A stretch of 64,000 nucleotides of DNA, from positions 62,001-126,000 of the forward strand of contig JAOZHT010000001.1 in assembly GCA_026014735.1 (NCBI GenBank). Reading direction: 5' to 3'. Shown here one piece after another: positions 9,242 through 17,457 of this stretch. This DNA is from Candidatus Bathyarchaeota archaeon. GTDB lineage: Archaea; Thermoproteota; Bathyarchaeia; Bathyarchaeales; Bathycorpusculaceae. Both the position numbers and the translations under genes were made by a program. The notes under the pieces were generated by a model. The model ran no database searches, had not been told where the DNA came from, and saw nothing but the letters and a program-made list of their open reading frames with translations. Within the stretch, counting starts at the first letter, position 1, and each line of letters starts with the position of its first letter.

Positions 9242-11349
9242 AGTTTCAACTTAAAGTCCGCGGCAGCGCAGAATTAGATGCTACCCATAGGGCAACCATT
9301 GAATCAGATTTGCCGGGTATCGAAGCCTTGAAATTCGGAACCGACGACGTGGCTTTTCTGAGGCTTGAGAAACAGGGGAAATCATGCGGCTGTATTCTTT
9401 TGGAAGTGAAGAGCGGAAATGCAAACGAGATAGTACTGGACCGTTTTAAGCAGCGGCATCTGAATGTTAAGGATGGCGGAGTGGTAGATGTTGAGGCTGT
9501 CGTGCCCAATACTGCCGAAAGAATTGAGCTTAGTGTACCGCCCGATTTCTCTGAGCGCGATGTAATTCGATTCATAGGTAAACCTCTAACAAGAAACGAG
9601 AAAACTGCTGTTTACGTTTTCAGCGGGGGACTAAACAGCGCACGAGTGGTTACTGTAAGCAATGCAAAACCTGACGGCATAGTTCTTGTCTCCACATCAA
9701 CCCAGTTTATAACATCAATTATGAAGCCCGAAGTCGTTCCTATCCACTACAGTGACATAGGCGGATTAGACAGAGAAATACGTCAGATTCGAGAGGTCGT
9801 CGAGTACCCTTTTCGGTACAATGACGTTTTCGAGCACCTTGGCGTTTCACAACCGAAGGGCTTAATTCTCTATGGTCCACCTGGAACTGGAAAAACCCTT
9901 ATTGCCAAAGCACTTGCCAATGAAGTAGGCGCCAACTTTATGTCCATTAGTGGACCGGAAGTGTACAGCACGTGGGTTGGCGAAAGCGAACGAAAGTTAA
10001 GAGAAATCTTTGACGAGGCAGAGAAAAAGGCGCCGTCGGTTATTTTGATTGATGAAATCGATGCTCTTGCGCCAAAACGTGGAAAATCAACAGGCGAAGT
10101 TGAGCCGCGCCTTGTGGCGACGCTGCTTACGCTAATGGATGGGTTAAGGCAGCTTAAAGGCGTAGTTGTTGTTGGAACTACAAACAGGTTAAACTCGATA
10201 GATGAAGCGCTAAGACGAGAGGGCAGGTTTGGTCACGAAATCCATATAGGTGTCCCAGATTTGGCTGGTAGAAAACAGATTCTTAAGATCCAAACCGTTG
10301 GCATGCCTCTTTTTTCTGACGTTAACTTAGACATAATCGCTGACCGAACAGCGGGTTTTGTGGGCGCCGACCTTGCGGCTGTGTGCCGCGAAGCAGCCTA
10401 CAATGCGTTGAGGCGCACTTTTCCAGCGGTCGCGTTTGAAAGAGGAGAAGTTAATGCAATCGAAGACCTCACTGTAAACCAATTGGACTTTGAAAAGGCA
10501 GTAGCAACCATTCCCCCTTCAGCGATGAAAGAACTGCTCGTCGAGGTTCCCAAGGTCACTTGGAGCGACATAGGCGGCTTGGAAGAAATAAAGAAGCTGC
10601 TTATCGAGAACATCTCTTACTCTATTTCCAAACGAGAAGTCTTCAAGCAGATTGGCTTAAAACCGGCAAAAGGAATCCTGCTTTATGGGCCACCGGGCAC
10701 CGGCAAAACCCTTTTGGCAAAAGCCGTCGCCAACCAATGTGGCGTAAACTTCATTGCAGTTAAAGGACCTGAAATCCACTCAAAATGGGTAGGCGAGTCA
10801 GAGGAGAGAATTCGGTTTCTATTTGCCAAAGCCAGAGAAGTTGCGCCTTGTGTCATTTTCTTTGATGAGATAGACGCTGTTGCCCCAAATAGAAGTGGCG
10901 AATCCCAATTTTTCGACACGCTCGTCAATCAGGTACTTTCCGAAATGGATGGGATAGAAAATTCGGACGGCGTTTACGTTATTGGTGCAACCAACCGAGT
11001 TGAAATGATTGATCCCGCAATCCTGAGACCTGGAAGATTCGATTACCTCATTTACGTTCCGATCCCAGACCCAACAACTAGAAAAGCTATTTTTGAGGTG
11101 CACTTGCGAAGTAAGCCGCTTTCCACAGACTTTTCGGTTGATGAAGCTGTACGTTGCTCGGAAGGGTTCTCAGGCGCTGAAATAATGGAAGCATGCCGCC
11201 AAGCAACCTGGACAGCTATTCGAGAGGCAAACTTCCAGGCAGAGAATTTTGCGTTGACGACTAATCACCTCAAAAACGCGATTGCCTCCATCGCAAAAAC
11301 AAAATCAAATTTGACGGGGTCAAACCAGAGAAGAAGCTATGTTGGATAA
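9238..11349 (+). CDS. Cdc48/VAT-like two-ring AAA+ ATPase
   Basis: 703 residues from GTG. Residues 1-165 form an N-terminal beta-rich substrate/cofactor domain that is only distantly like the Cdc48 N domain. D1 (about 168-400) carries YSDIGGL, Walker A GPPGTGKT (213-220) and Walker B ILIDEID; D2 (about 440-690) carries WSDIGGL, Walker A GPPGTGKT (484-491) and Walker B IFFDEID. Both rings keep the second-region-of-homology arginines (REGRFG and RPGRFD). D1 and D2 pore segments read STWVGES and SKWVGES. Cdc48/VAT proteins unfold proteins for the proteasome or remodel complexes. The protein lacks the longer acidic tail seen in many archaeal VAT proteins, and its operon context with GrpE and Hsp70 suggests a specialised paralogue rather than the housekeeping copy. 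Confidence 0.92.
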   Translation: MKFQLKVRGSAELDATHRATIESDLPGIEALKFGTDDVAFLRLEKQGKSCGCILLEVKSGNANEIVLDRFKQRHLNVKDGGVVDVEAVVPNTAERIELSVPPDFSERDVIRFIGKPLTRNEKTAVYVFSGGLNSARVVTVSNAKPDGIVLVSTSTQFITSIMKPEVVPIHYSDIGGLDREIRQIREVVEYPFRYNDVFEHLGVSQPKGLILYGPPGTGKTLIAKALANEVGANFMSISGPEVYSTWVGESERKLREIFDEAEKKAPSVILIDEIDALAPKRGKSTGEVEPRLVATLLTLMDGLRQLKGVVVVGTTNRLNSIDEALRREGRFGHEIHIGVPDLAGRKQILKIQTVGMPLFSDVNLDIIADRTAGFVGADLAAVCREAAYNALRRTFPAVAFERGEVNAIEDLTVNQLDFEKAVATIPPSAMKELLVEVPKVTWSDIGGLEEIKKLLIENISYSISKREVFKQIGLKPAKGILLYGPPGTGKTLLAKAVANQCGVNFIAVKGPEIHSKWVGESEERIRFLFAKAREVAPCVIFFDEIDAVAPNRSGESQFFDTLVNQVLSEMDGIENSDGVYVIGATNRVEMIDPAILRPGRFDYLIYVPIPDPTTRKAIFEVHLRSKPLSTDFSVDEAVRCSEGFSGAEIMEACRQATWTAIREANFQAENFALTTNHLKNAIASIAKTKSNLTGSNQRRSYVG

Positions 11350-11363
11350 GGAAGGGAAAAAAA

Positions 11364-11909
11364 TTGATAGAAAACAAACCGCTAAACAAACAGTCAAATG
11401 GGAACCCAATAGAAAAGCAAACAATCGAAAACCAAGACTTCTGCGAAATAAAAGCAGCCATGTTCTCGATGCTGGAGCAAAAAGAAAACGAAAAACAACA
11501 GCTAAACTTTCTCCTGCATGAAATCGACACTTGGGCGGTAAAGCAGTGGCAAAGGGAAAACCAACTTTCCGACGACTATGATCGGGTAATTAAAAGTCTG
11601 CTTCTAGTCATTGACCACTTCGGCACGGCAAAAGAGGGTAATCGAGATATCGCCGAATGGATTCTTGGCAAAATTAAAAGGATCATAGAGGATGAGGGTT
11701 TTGAGGAGATAAAAGTGGCGCAGGGAGACTCCTTTGACGGCATTTACCACCAATGCGTTGGTCAACGCTCTGATGTAATCTCGGATGGGGATGGGGAAGT
11801 GGTAGAAATTGTTAGACCAGGATACCTGAGGAAGAATTCAAGCAACAAAGGTCAAACAGTTTTCAGACCAGTCGAAGTCATAGTAAGTCAAAAAACAAAC
11901 GGTTCGTAG
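11364..11909 (+). CDS. grpE: GrpE-like nucleotide exchange factor for Hsp70
   Basis: 181 residues from TTG, with AAGGAAGGG just upstream and 14 bases after the Cdc48-like stop. Residues about 30-100 form a long polar helix as in the GrpE dimer stalk. Residues about 105-175 match the GrpE beta domain: EDEGFEEIKV, the G-x-x-FDGIYHQCVG segment (family form PFDPxxHEAV) and the closing EVVRPGY-like and FRPVEVIVS strands. GrpE releases ADP from Hsp70. It sits directly before the Hsp70 gene. It is divergent, with the FDP core changed to FDG, but the order of elements is right. Confidence 0.8.
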   Translation: MIENKPLNKQSNGNPIEKQTIENQDFCEIKAAMFSMLEQKENEKQQLNFLLHEIDTWAVKQWQRENQLSDDYDRVIKSLLLVIDHFGTAKEGNRDIAEWILGKIKRIIEDEGFEEIKVAQGDSFDGIYHQCVGQRSDVISDGDGEVVEIVRPGYLRKNSSNKGQTVFRPVEVIVSQKTNGS

Positions 11910-11920
11910 AGGGAAAAGAA

Positions 11921-13882
11921 ATGACAAAGTCAATAGGAATCGATTTAGGAACCAGCAACTCAGCCGCTGCTGTTCCAGTAGGCGGCGAAACCATAATGGT
12001 TGAAAGCCGCCATGGACCCACCGTTAACGGTAAAAGTTTCCCGTCATATGTCTTGTTTGATAGTAATGGAAAAAAGAAGTCAGTTGGAAAAACGGCAAAG
12101 ATGCAGGGCGCTGCCACTCCAGAGCTTCTAGTTTGGGGCGTAAAGCGACTAGTAGGTTTATCCTATGATGCTGCCTTAGCAAATGGGGAACTTAGCCGTT
12201 TCCAGTACAAAATAGAGAAAGGCCCCAACGGTTCAATCCTTATAAAAGTCGCTGATGAATACTACACGCCATCGCATATCCTTGAGTTTATTTTGCAGGA
12301 GATCAAAGAGGACGCTGAAAACCAGCAGCTTAATCCCTTGATCGGTAAGGGTTTAGACAGCTTGGTTGTCAGTGTACCGGCATATTTTGACAGCACACGT
12401 GTGACGCCGATTGTGGAGGCGGCAAAAAGAGTCGGCTTCAAAGAAGTTAGCACTATCGCTGAGCCCACAGCAGCGGCGCTTCAATACGGCTTGAACGCAG
12501 ATAAGAAGGCTAGAGTGCTTACCTTCGATTGGGGAGCAGGCACACTTGACGTTACAATTATGTTGTCTGTTGAACAAAAGAACGGTGGCTTTATCTGGGG
12601 TGAACTTCGAACTTCAGGAGACGAAGCCTTAGGCGGCTTAGATATTGACGACAGCTTAATTAGCTACCTTGTCAGGACCTATGACCTCAAAGCTGTAGAA
12701 AAAAACCCCACCTTAAAACACATCCTCAGGGAAGAAGTCGAGAAAGCAAAGATCCAGTTGAGCTCCAAACAAACCGTAAACGTCGATGTGCAACTGGGAA
12801 GAACAATTCAACTTACCCGAACAGAGTTGGAAGCGGTAATTGCGCCAATTCTGGAAAAATGCCGTGGTCCCATAAGGACTGCTTTAAGCCAAGCGCATTT
12901 GCAAGCCAGCCAAATTGACCACTTGGTGTTTGTGGGCGGACCAACCTACATGCCATCGGTTCGTGCAACGGTTAGAGATGAACTGCAACGATTAGGCGCC
13001 TCCCCCGCCTTGATAAGTGAACTAGATGAGTATGAACTGAAGGGTTTGCCAGTTAATCCGATGGAATGTGTAGCTAGGGGTGCAGCCATAAAGGCAGGCG
13101 GAGAAATCAAGCTAACCTCACGAAATGAACCAAACGGTTATGGAACAATCGTGGGTTCCTCAAAGGACTTCTGTGAGTATTACTCTTCAATTATCCCGCC
13201 ATTTTCTCCTTACCCAATAAAGCGAACAAAAACAATAGTGCTAGGCGGGCAAGCCCTCCGTGCCCAAATAGCTTTGGTTAGACGGCGAATGTACTGTGAG
13301 AGAGACAAAACTGTAAACAAGTATATTCACCTCGGTGACTTCGACTTCTACTTGAGAGCAACCGGGGAACCCCCCCTAATAGACATAACAATCGAACTTA
13401 ATGGCAACAAAGAGTTGATCGCAACATTCACCCACAGGCAAACAAGAGAGTTCACACGTCATGAAAACTTGGATGCGTTTGCTTTAAGGGGGGATGAAAT
13501 AAATATCGAAGACCAAAACCAGATGCCTGACCCAGAAATTTCCGATTCTGAGGGTAAGGACGGCCTTAGTGCGTTAATGGATAAATGGGGAAATATGCTT
13601 CCACGCCGAAACTGGAACCAGAAGGCCCTTGAAAGCTCCCTTGACTTGGCCGACAAATTGGTGAAGTCTTATTCTGCGAAGGTAACAGATGCCAGAGTGC
13701 AGGTAAAACGAGAGAGACTCCTGGAAGCGATCAACAATTCAAGGACACCTGAAATTGACACACCTCGTTTAATGAGCCGGATCCAAGAGTTCTTGGAGGC
13801 TCTGTTCTGCGCTGATGTGTTAAAAGAGCCGGAGCTTCTTGTCTACAATCAAGATCTCAGAAATATCGAGAGGACAATGTAG
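11921..13882 (+). CDS. Hsp70-family chaperone with divergent C-terminal half
   Basis: 653 residues, ATG with GAGGGAAAAG upstream. The ATPase half is canonical: phosphate-1 IDLGTSNS (residues 7-14), EPTAAALQYG, phosphate-2 DWGAGTLDV and adenosine motif FVGGPTYMPSVR. Beyond about residue 400 the sequence no longer resembles the DnaK substrate-binding domain: there is a beta-rich segment around 410-530, an acidic linker rich in D/E/P, then a helical end. The co-encoded GrpE supports a working nucleotide cycle, but no J-domain gene is present in the window. The divergent binding domain suggests a dedicated client set. I leave the dnaK symbol off because the housekeeping gene may be elsewhere. Confidence 0.88.
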   Translation: MTKSIGIDLGTSNSAAAVPVGGETIMVESRHGPTVNGKSFPSYVLFDSNGKKKSVGKTAKMQGAATPELLVWGVKRLVGLSYDAALANGELSRFQYKIEKGPNGSILIKVADEYYTPSHILEFILQEIKEDAENQQLNPLIGKGLDSLVVSVPAYFDSTRVTPIVEAAKRVGFKEVSTIAEPTAAALQYGLNADKKARVLTFDWGAGTLDVTIMLSVEQKNGGFIWGELRTSGDEALGGLDIDDSLISYLVRTYDLKAVEKNPTLKHILREEVEKAKIQLSSKQTVNVDVQLGRTIQLTRTELEAVIAPILEKCRGPIRTALSQAHLQASQIDHLVFVGGPTYMPSVRATVRDELQRLGASPALISELDEYELKGLPVNPMECVARGAAIKAGGEIKLTSRNEPNGYGTIVGSSKDFCEYYSSIIPPFSPYPIKRTKTIVLGGQALRAQIALVRRRMYCERDKTVNKYIHLGDFDFYLRATGEPPLIDITIELNGNKELIATFTHRQTREFTRHENLDAFALRGDEINIEDQNQMPDPEISDSEGKDGLSALMDKWGNMLPRRNWNQKALESSLDLADKLVKSYSAKVTDARVQVKRERLLEAINNSRTPEIDTPRLMSRIQEFLEALFCADVLKEPELLVYNQDLRNIERTM

Positions 13883-13896
13883 GGGGATGGAAGGGA

Positions 13897-15171
13897 ATGT
13901 CAGGATTAGATGCTCAAGAAATCATTAAGCTGGTTAAAGAGGAGAAATACGAAGATGCCCTTGGCGTTGGTGTAGGAGCGAAACAGGAAGAAATCGATGA
14001 ACAACACCTTCTGCTTGTTTCAGAATACAGCGACAACTACGATGTTCAAGACTCGCTAAACAACGCCAAGAGCCATTTGATGGAAGAACAAAGCAACGAT
14101 TCAAACAAGGGCCAAAGACTTTTCAGAATTGGAAAAAGCGATGAAGCAATACTGTACCTTAAACGGGCAGTTAAAAGTCGGGGAACCATCGAGGACCAAG
14201 CTAGTTTAGGAGTTATGCTTGCGTCAATGGGATTCTACCGCGAAGCCATTCCATACCTGAAAGTAACGCTTGAATACCAAGCTAATGACAAGCTTGTAAA
14301 CTATTGGTATGGGATGTCACTGCTTAACTTGTATTTTGTTGAAGAAGCAATCCCTTTCCTTCTCGATGGTGGCGTAAAGAACGTGCCGATCTCTGTTCCA
14401 ACGTTGAAAACTGATCCGATGGGCTACGCTTATTTGCAGCATGCACGTGGCTTTGCGTACGCTAAATATGCGCGTGTTGAAGATGTACCTCAAAACTGGA
14501 AAATAGCGATTCAGGGATACAATGAGTCGTTAAAAGTTTACAACAGAAGTCTTCCTGAACAGTACAGTTTAGCACTAAACAACATAGGGTACGCATATAC
14601 GAGGCTTGCTGAATTAGAGGATCCTGCCGCTAACTCCAAGAAAGCAATTTGTGCATTAAAAGAAGCATTATCGATCCGCACAGCAGACAGCGACGAAGCA
14701 GATAACGCTTGGACGATGCGTAACCTGGGATATGCCTACTTGACGCTAGCTAAAGGCGAAAGCAAAATCTTGAATTGTGAGACCTCGATAAGCATATTTA
14801 ACGATGTTTTGAAGGTTTATACATTGTCGGCGTATCCCGACGAGTATGCAAAAACCAATAACTATCTCGGAGTTGCATACCTGCGAATGTATGAAGCAGA
14901 ACCTTTGGTTGAATACATTAAGCAAGCAATAGGTTTTTTCAAGGAAGCCCTCAAAGTTAGAACTGCAACCCACATTCCCACAGAATTCGCGGAATCAGAG
15001 GTTAACCTCGCTAAGGCGTACGCAACACTTGCCAGAGTTTGTGACAAAACTGCAAACAAAGAGAAAGCATTGGACGCCTACAACCAAGCCTTGAAAATAT
15101 ATACAAAGCAAGATTTTCTGTCACTCAACCAGAAAGTTGAAAATGCCCTCCGAGAGCTTGAGGTCATATGA
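13897..15171 (+). CDS. TPR-repeat protein, last gene of the chaperone operon
   Basis: 424 residues, ATG preceded by GGAAGGGA, 14 bases after the Hsp70 stop. From about residue 55 to the end it consists of helical repeats of the TPR/Sel1 kind, with recurring alanine/glycine/tyrosine pattern such as N-x-GYAYxxLA-x-x-E and FKEALKVRT. These form a concave peptide-binding scaffold. The first 50 residues are charged and helical. No signal peptide or membrane segment. In position it could be the co-chaperone or adaptor linking clients to the Hsp70; Hsp70-binding TPRs usually read a C-terminal EEVD, which this Hsp70 lacks, so the mode must differ if they interact. Confidence 0.8.
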   Translation: MSGLDAQEIIKLVKEEKYEDALGVGVGAKQEEIDEQHLLLVSEYSDNYDVQDSLNNAKSHLMEEQSNDSNKGQRLFRIGKSDEAILYLKRAVKSRGTIEDQASLGVMLASMGFYREAIPYLKVTLEYQANDKLVNYWYGMSLLNLYFVEEAIPFLLDGGVKNVPISVPTLKTDPMGYAYLQHARGFAYAKYARVEDVPQNWKIAIQGYNESLKVYNRSLPEQYSLALNNIGYAYTRLAELEDPAANSKKAICALKEALSIRTADSDEADNAWTMRNLGYAYLTLAKGESKILNCETSISIFNDVLKVYTLSAYPDEYAKTNNYLGVAYLRMYEAEPLVEYIKQAIGFFKEALKVRTATHIPTEFAESEVNLAKAYATLARVCDKTANKEKALDAYNQALKIYTKQDFLSLNQKVENALRELEVI

Positions 15172-15232
15172 TTAAGCTAACGCTTGTTACATTTTGAAGC
15201 GAAATTCAAGACAAACAAGAGGTTTTGCCTAA

Positions 15233-15378
15233 AAGCCGTTACGCGGGTCCAGAAATGAAGAGCGGAACGTGAGGTCTCAAGGCTTTGAAGCCCTTGGTAA
15301 ATTAGGCGACAAGAAAGCGGTCGAACCACTGATAGTAAACTGAACGACTCTGGCTATAGCGTACGACGCACGGCAAAC
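15233..15378 (+). pseudogene. Remnant of a HEAT/PBS-lyase repeat gene with frameshift
   Basis: Two adjacent frames together give a typical archaeal HEAT repeat: the first contains NVRSQGFEALGKLGDKKAVE and PLIV, then one base is missing at about 15338 and the second frame continues LNDSGYSVRRTA. A stop lies upstream at about 15230. The fragment has no start and is cut at both ends, so it is a decayed gene, with the rest of the 303-base gap otherwise unremarkable. Confidence 0.65.
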
Positions 15379-15474
15379 TATTTCTTGCTCTGCGGATGCT
15401 GATTTGGACACTTTGCTCATCTATAGTTTTATATTTAATCTATGTGATACGCAATGGTAATTGAGGTATTTGAT

Positions 15475-15591
15475 ATGGCTGATTTGAAAGGTTGCCCCTT
15501 TGGGCAAGACATGCGTAGTGACTGCAAATTCTGCGATTACGGCGACAAAAACCACTTCGACGCCGCGTCGGGGCAATGCGTAAAACGCTAA
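15475..15591 (+). CDS. 38-residue four-cysteine protein, probable zinc finger
   Basis: ATG with TTGAGG about 7 bases upstream and an AT-rich TATA region (TATAGTTTTATATTTAA, 15423-15439) at the right distance. The 38 residues begin MADLKGCPFGQ; cysteines at 7, 17, 20 and 35 plus H27 could bind one zinc (CxxC in the middle: CKFC). The end KR is basic. Too short for family assignment, but the start signals and regular cysteines argue that it is expressed. Confidence 0.55.
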   Translation: MADLKGCPFGQDMRSDCKFCDYGDKNHFDAASGQCVKR

Positions 15592-15624
15592 ATCACTCTT
15601 AGCACAACGTTGTCTGCCGTTTTT

Positions 15625-16014
15625 TCATGTAATCAGAATTGTATTTTTTAAGCCTTCAAAATGGGGGTCGCCTGTGACGATTTTTGCTTGCAGCTTCTCT
15701 GCAGCTGCCAGTATAAACGCATCGGCTATTCCAAAATCCTTTGTGGTTTGCCGCATCTTGGAGTGGAAAAGGCCCGCTTGCTTAGAAAGTTGTTCGTCTA
15801 TCTTTACAATTTGAGAATTGCTCAAAAGCATGTCGTATGCTGCTTCAACATCCCGTTTTTCTCTTGCGACTTTGCTGATTATTTCGGCAACGGATATTGC
15901 ACATGTGTATATTTCGGCGGTGGGCTCTTCTAAGATATCTTTTAGTTTTGCCCCGTATTCGGTGCCTCTGAAATACTCTATCCAAGCCCATGCATCGACG
16001 ATGTACTTATTCAA
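15625..16014 (-). CDS. PIN-domain ribonuclease toxin (VapC-like)
   Basis: 129 residues. The four acidic PIN active-site positions can be placed at D7 (in IVDAWAW), E44 (in SVAEI), D98 (in FGIADAF) and D116 (in VTGDPHF). PIN toxins are Mg-dependent ribonucleases that cut tRNA, rRNA or mRNA. The ATG overlaps the end of the AbrB-type gene by 8 bases, the usual antitoxin-first arrangement. Confidence 0.9.
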   Translation of the reverse strand: MNKYIVDAWAWIEYFRGTEYGAKLKDILEEPTAEIYTCAISVAEIISKVAREKRDVEAAYDMLLSNSQIVKIDEQLSKQAGLFHSKMRQTTKDFGIADAFILAAAEKLQAKIVTGDPHFEGLKNTILIT

Positions 16015-16210
16015 GTTGCCCTTTCATCTCGTCTTCTGTGGTGAACGGAGACATGCCCTTGAACATGCCGAAGCCATTTTTTCTGCATTTCTTTACGACT
16101 ATTTCGATGCATTGGTTTTCCTTAATGTTCTGGGTTTCTACGAGTTCTTTAGGCAAGGTAACTACTATTGAACCGCCAACTTTTCTTGTTTTTGCTAAAC
16201 ATCCCACCAT
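16007..16210 (-). CDS. AbrB/SpoVT-type antitoxin
   Basis: 67 residues with the swapped-hairpin signature RKVGGSIVVTLPKELVE followed by IKENQCIEIVVKK. This fold binds DNA and represses its own operon, while the C-terminal tail (about 45-67) would wrap the PIN toxin. A TATATAATTT box lies about 50 bases upstream of the ATG on this strand. First gene of the toxin-antitoxin pair. Confidence 0.9.
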   Translation of the reverse strand: MVGCLAKTRKVGGSIVVTLPKELVETQNIKENQCIEIVVKKCRKNGFGMFKGMSPFTTEDEMKGQLE

Positions 16211-16359
16211 ACCCGATGCCTAGTGGACAATAATCCAGCTGTAACACATAAGTTTTACTAAATTATATAGAAGTCACAGAAGCATCGTCGCCTTCTCTCA
16301 AGCACAAGCATATACGTCAGTCCACTGCATTTACAAAACCACCCATCAACGAGGGCGCT

Positions 16360-17457
16360 TCAGCGGCTTTGTCTTCTCTTCATCAGCAGATACAGCAGCA
16401 GCGGCCCCCCAAGAAAAGCCGTGATCGCCCCCACCGGCAGCACAATCGGCGCAATCAGGCGTCTGGCAAATATATCTGCAACCAACAGCAAGATAGCGCC
16501 GAAAAGCGCAGAGGACACAATCAGGTACCGCAAATCTCCACCGACTACTCGGCGGCAAATATGCGGCGCAACTAGGCAGATGAACCCGATGGCGCCCGTG
16601 AAGCTTACCACTGTGGCAGTTAACAGGCAAGCTGTGATAAGCGTGATTTTTCTTGTGCGGTCAACCTCTGAGCCGAGGCTTTTTGCTGCGTCGTCGCCCA
16701 TCCGCATCAGGTTAATGTCCCATGACAGCCGCATGTTTATGATAAAGCAGATGACCAGTACCCCGAAAACGTAGGGGAGCTGCCACCAATCCGCCCGCGA
16801 CAGGTCACCTATCACCCAAAAAACGGTTGCGCTGACAGCGTTGGATTCGGCGAAGTACTGCAGTATAGTGGTTATGGCGTTGAATATGTACACCATAGCT
16901 ATGCCTGCTAAAATCATTGTTTCAGGGGATGAGCCTCGGCGTTTAACCAAAAGCAAAATAACCGCAACCGGAATCAAAGAAAAAACGAAGGCGTTGCCGA
17001 CAATTAGCAGGTTGCCCTCGAAAAAGCCCGCGCCTAAAATGATGGCTACGGCTGCCCCTAAGCCTGCGCCCGCAGAGACCCCCAGCGTATAGGGCGTTGC
17101 TATGGGGTTACGTAGGATAGCCTGTGTTGTAACGCCTCCCATCGCCAACGCGGCGCCCGCGAAGATAGCCAGCAGAATCCTTGGAAGCCTCAGGTTCCAG
17201 ACGACTATATCCGCTAGCGAGGAGACATGTATCCAATCGGGAAAGGCCTTGGCGAACATGGCGGCGTAGGCGTCCAGAAAAGTCATGTTGGCTGAACCCT
17301 GCGTTAAAGCGATTCCCGCCACGATAATTAGCAGGATGATGCATGCGGCAAGGAAGAGGGCTCTTTTTGCCATTAGCTTTCGGTACTTTCTTTTTTCCTC
17401 CTCCACGGTTGCGGTTGCCTCTCTTGGGGGGTTTGTTATATGTTTTTTATCCACCAT
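16360..17457 (-). CDS. FecCD/BtuC-type ABC permease, importer A
   Basis: About ten hydrophobic segments with the family landmarks RLPRILLAIFAGAALAMGG, RNPIATPYTLGVSAGAGLG and GFICLVAPHICRR. It forms the membrane channel for corrinoid, siderophore or haem import. I place the start at ATG 17457, behind AAGGCGG; a TTG at 17490 would add 11 residues. It overlaps the end of the methyltransferase gene, so they are translated together. Its substrate-binding protein is the dockerin-containing protein upstream and its ATPase is probably the divergent gene at 19939. It is clearly less similar to permeases B and C than these are to each other. Confidence 0.9.
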   Translation of the reverse strand: MVDKKHITNPPREATATVEEEKRKYRKLMAKRALFLAACIILLIIVAGIALTQGSANMTFLDAYAAMFAKAFPDWIHVSSLADIVVWNLRLPRILLAIFAGAALAMGGVTTQAILRNPIATPYTLGVSAGAGLGAAVAIILGAGFFEGNLLIVGNAFVFSLIPVAVILLLVKRRGSSPETMILAGIAMVYIFNAITTILQYFAESNAVSATVFWVIGDLSRADWWQLPYVFGVLVICFIINMRLSWDINLMRMGDDAAKSLGSEVDRTRKITLITACLLTATVVSFTGAIGFICLVAPHICRRVVGGDLRYLIVSSALFGAILLLVADIFARRLIAPIVLPVGAITAFLGGPLLLYLLMKRRQSR

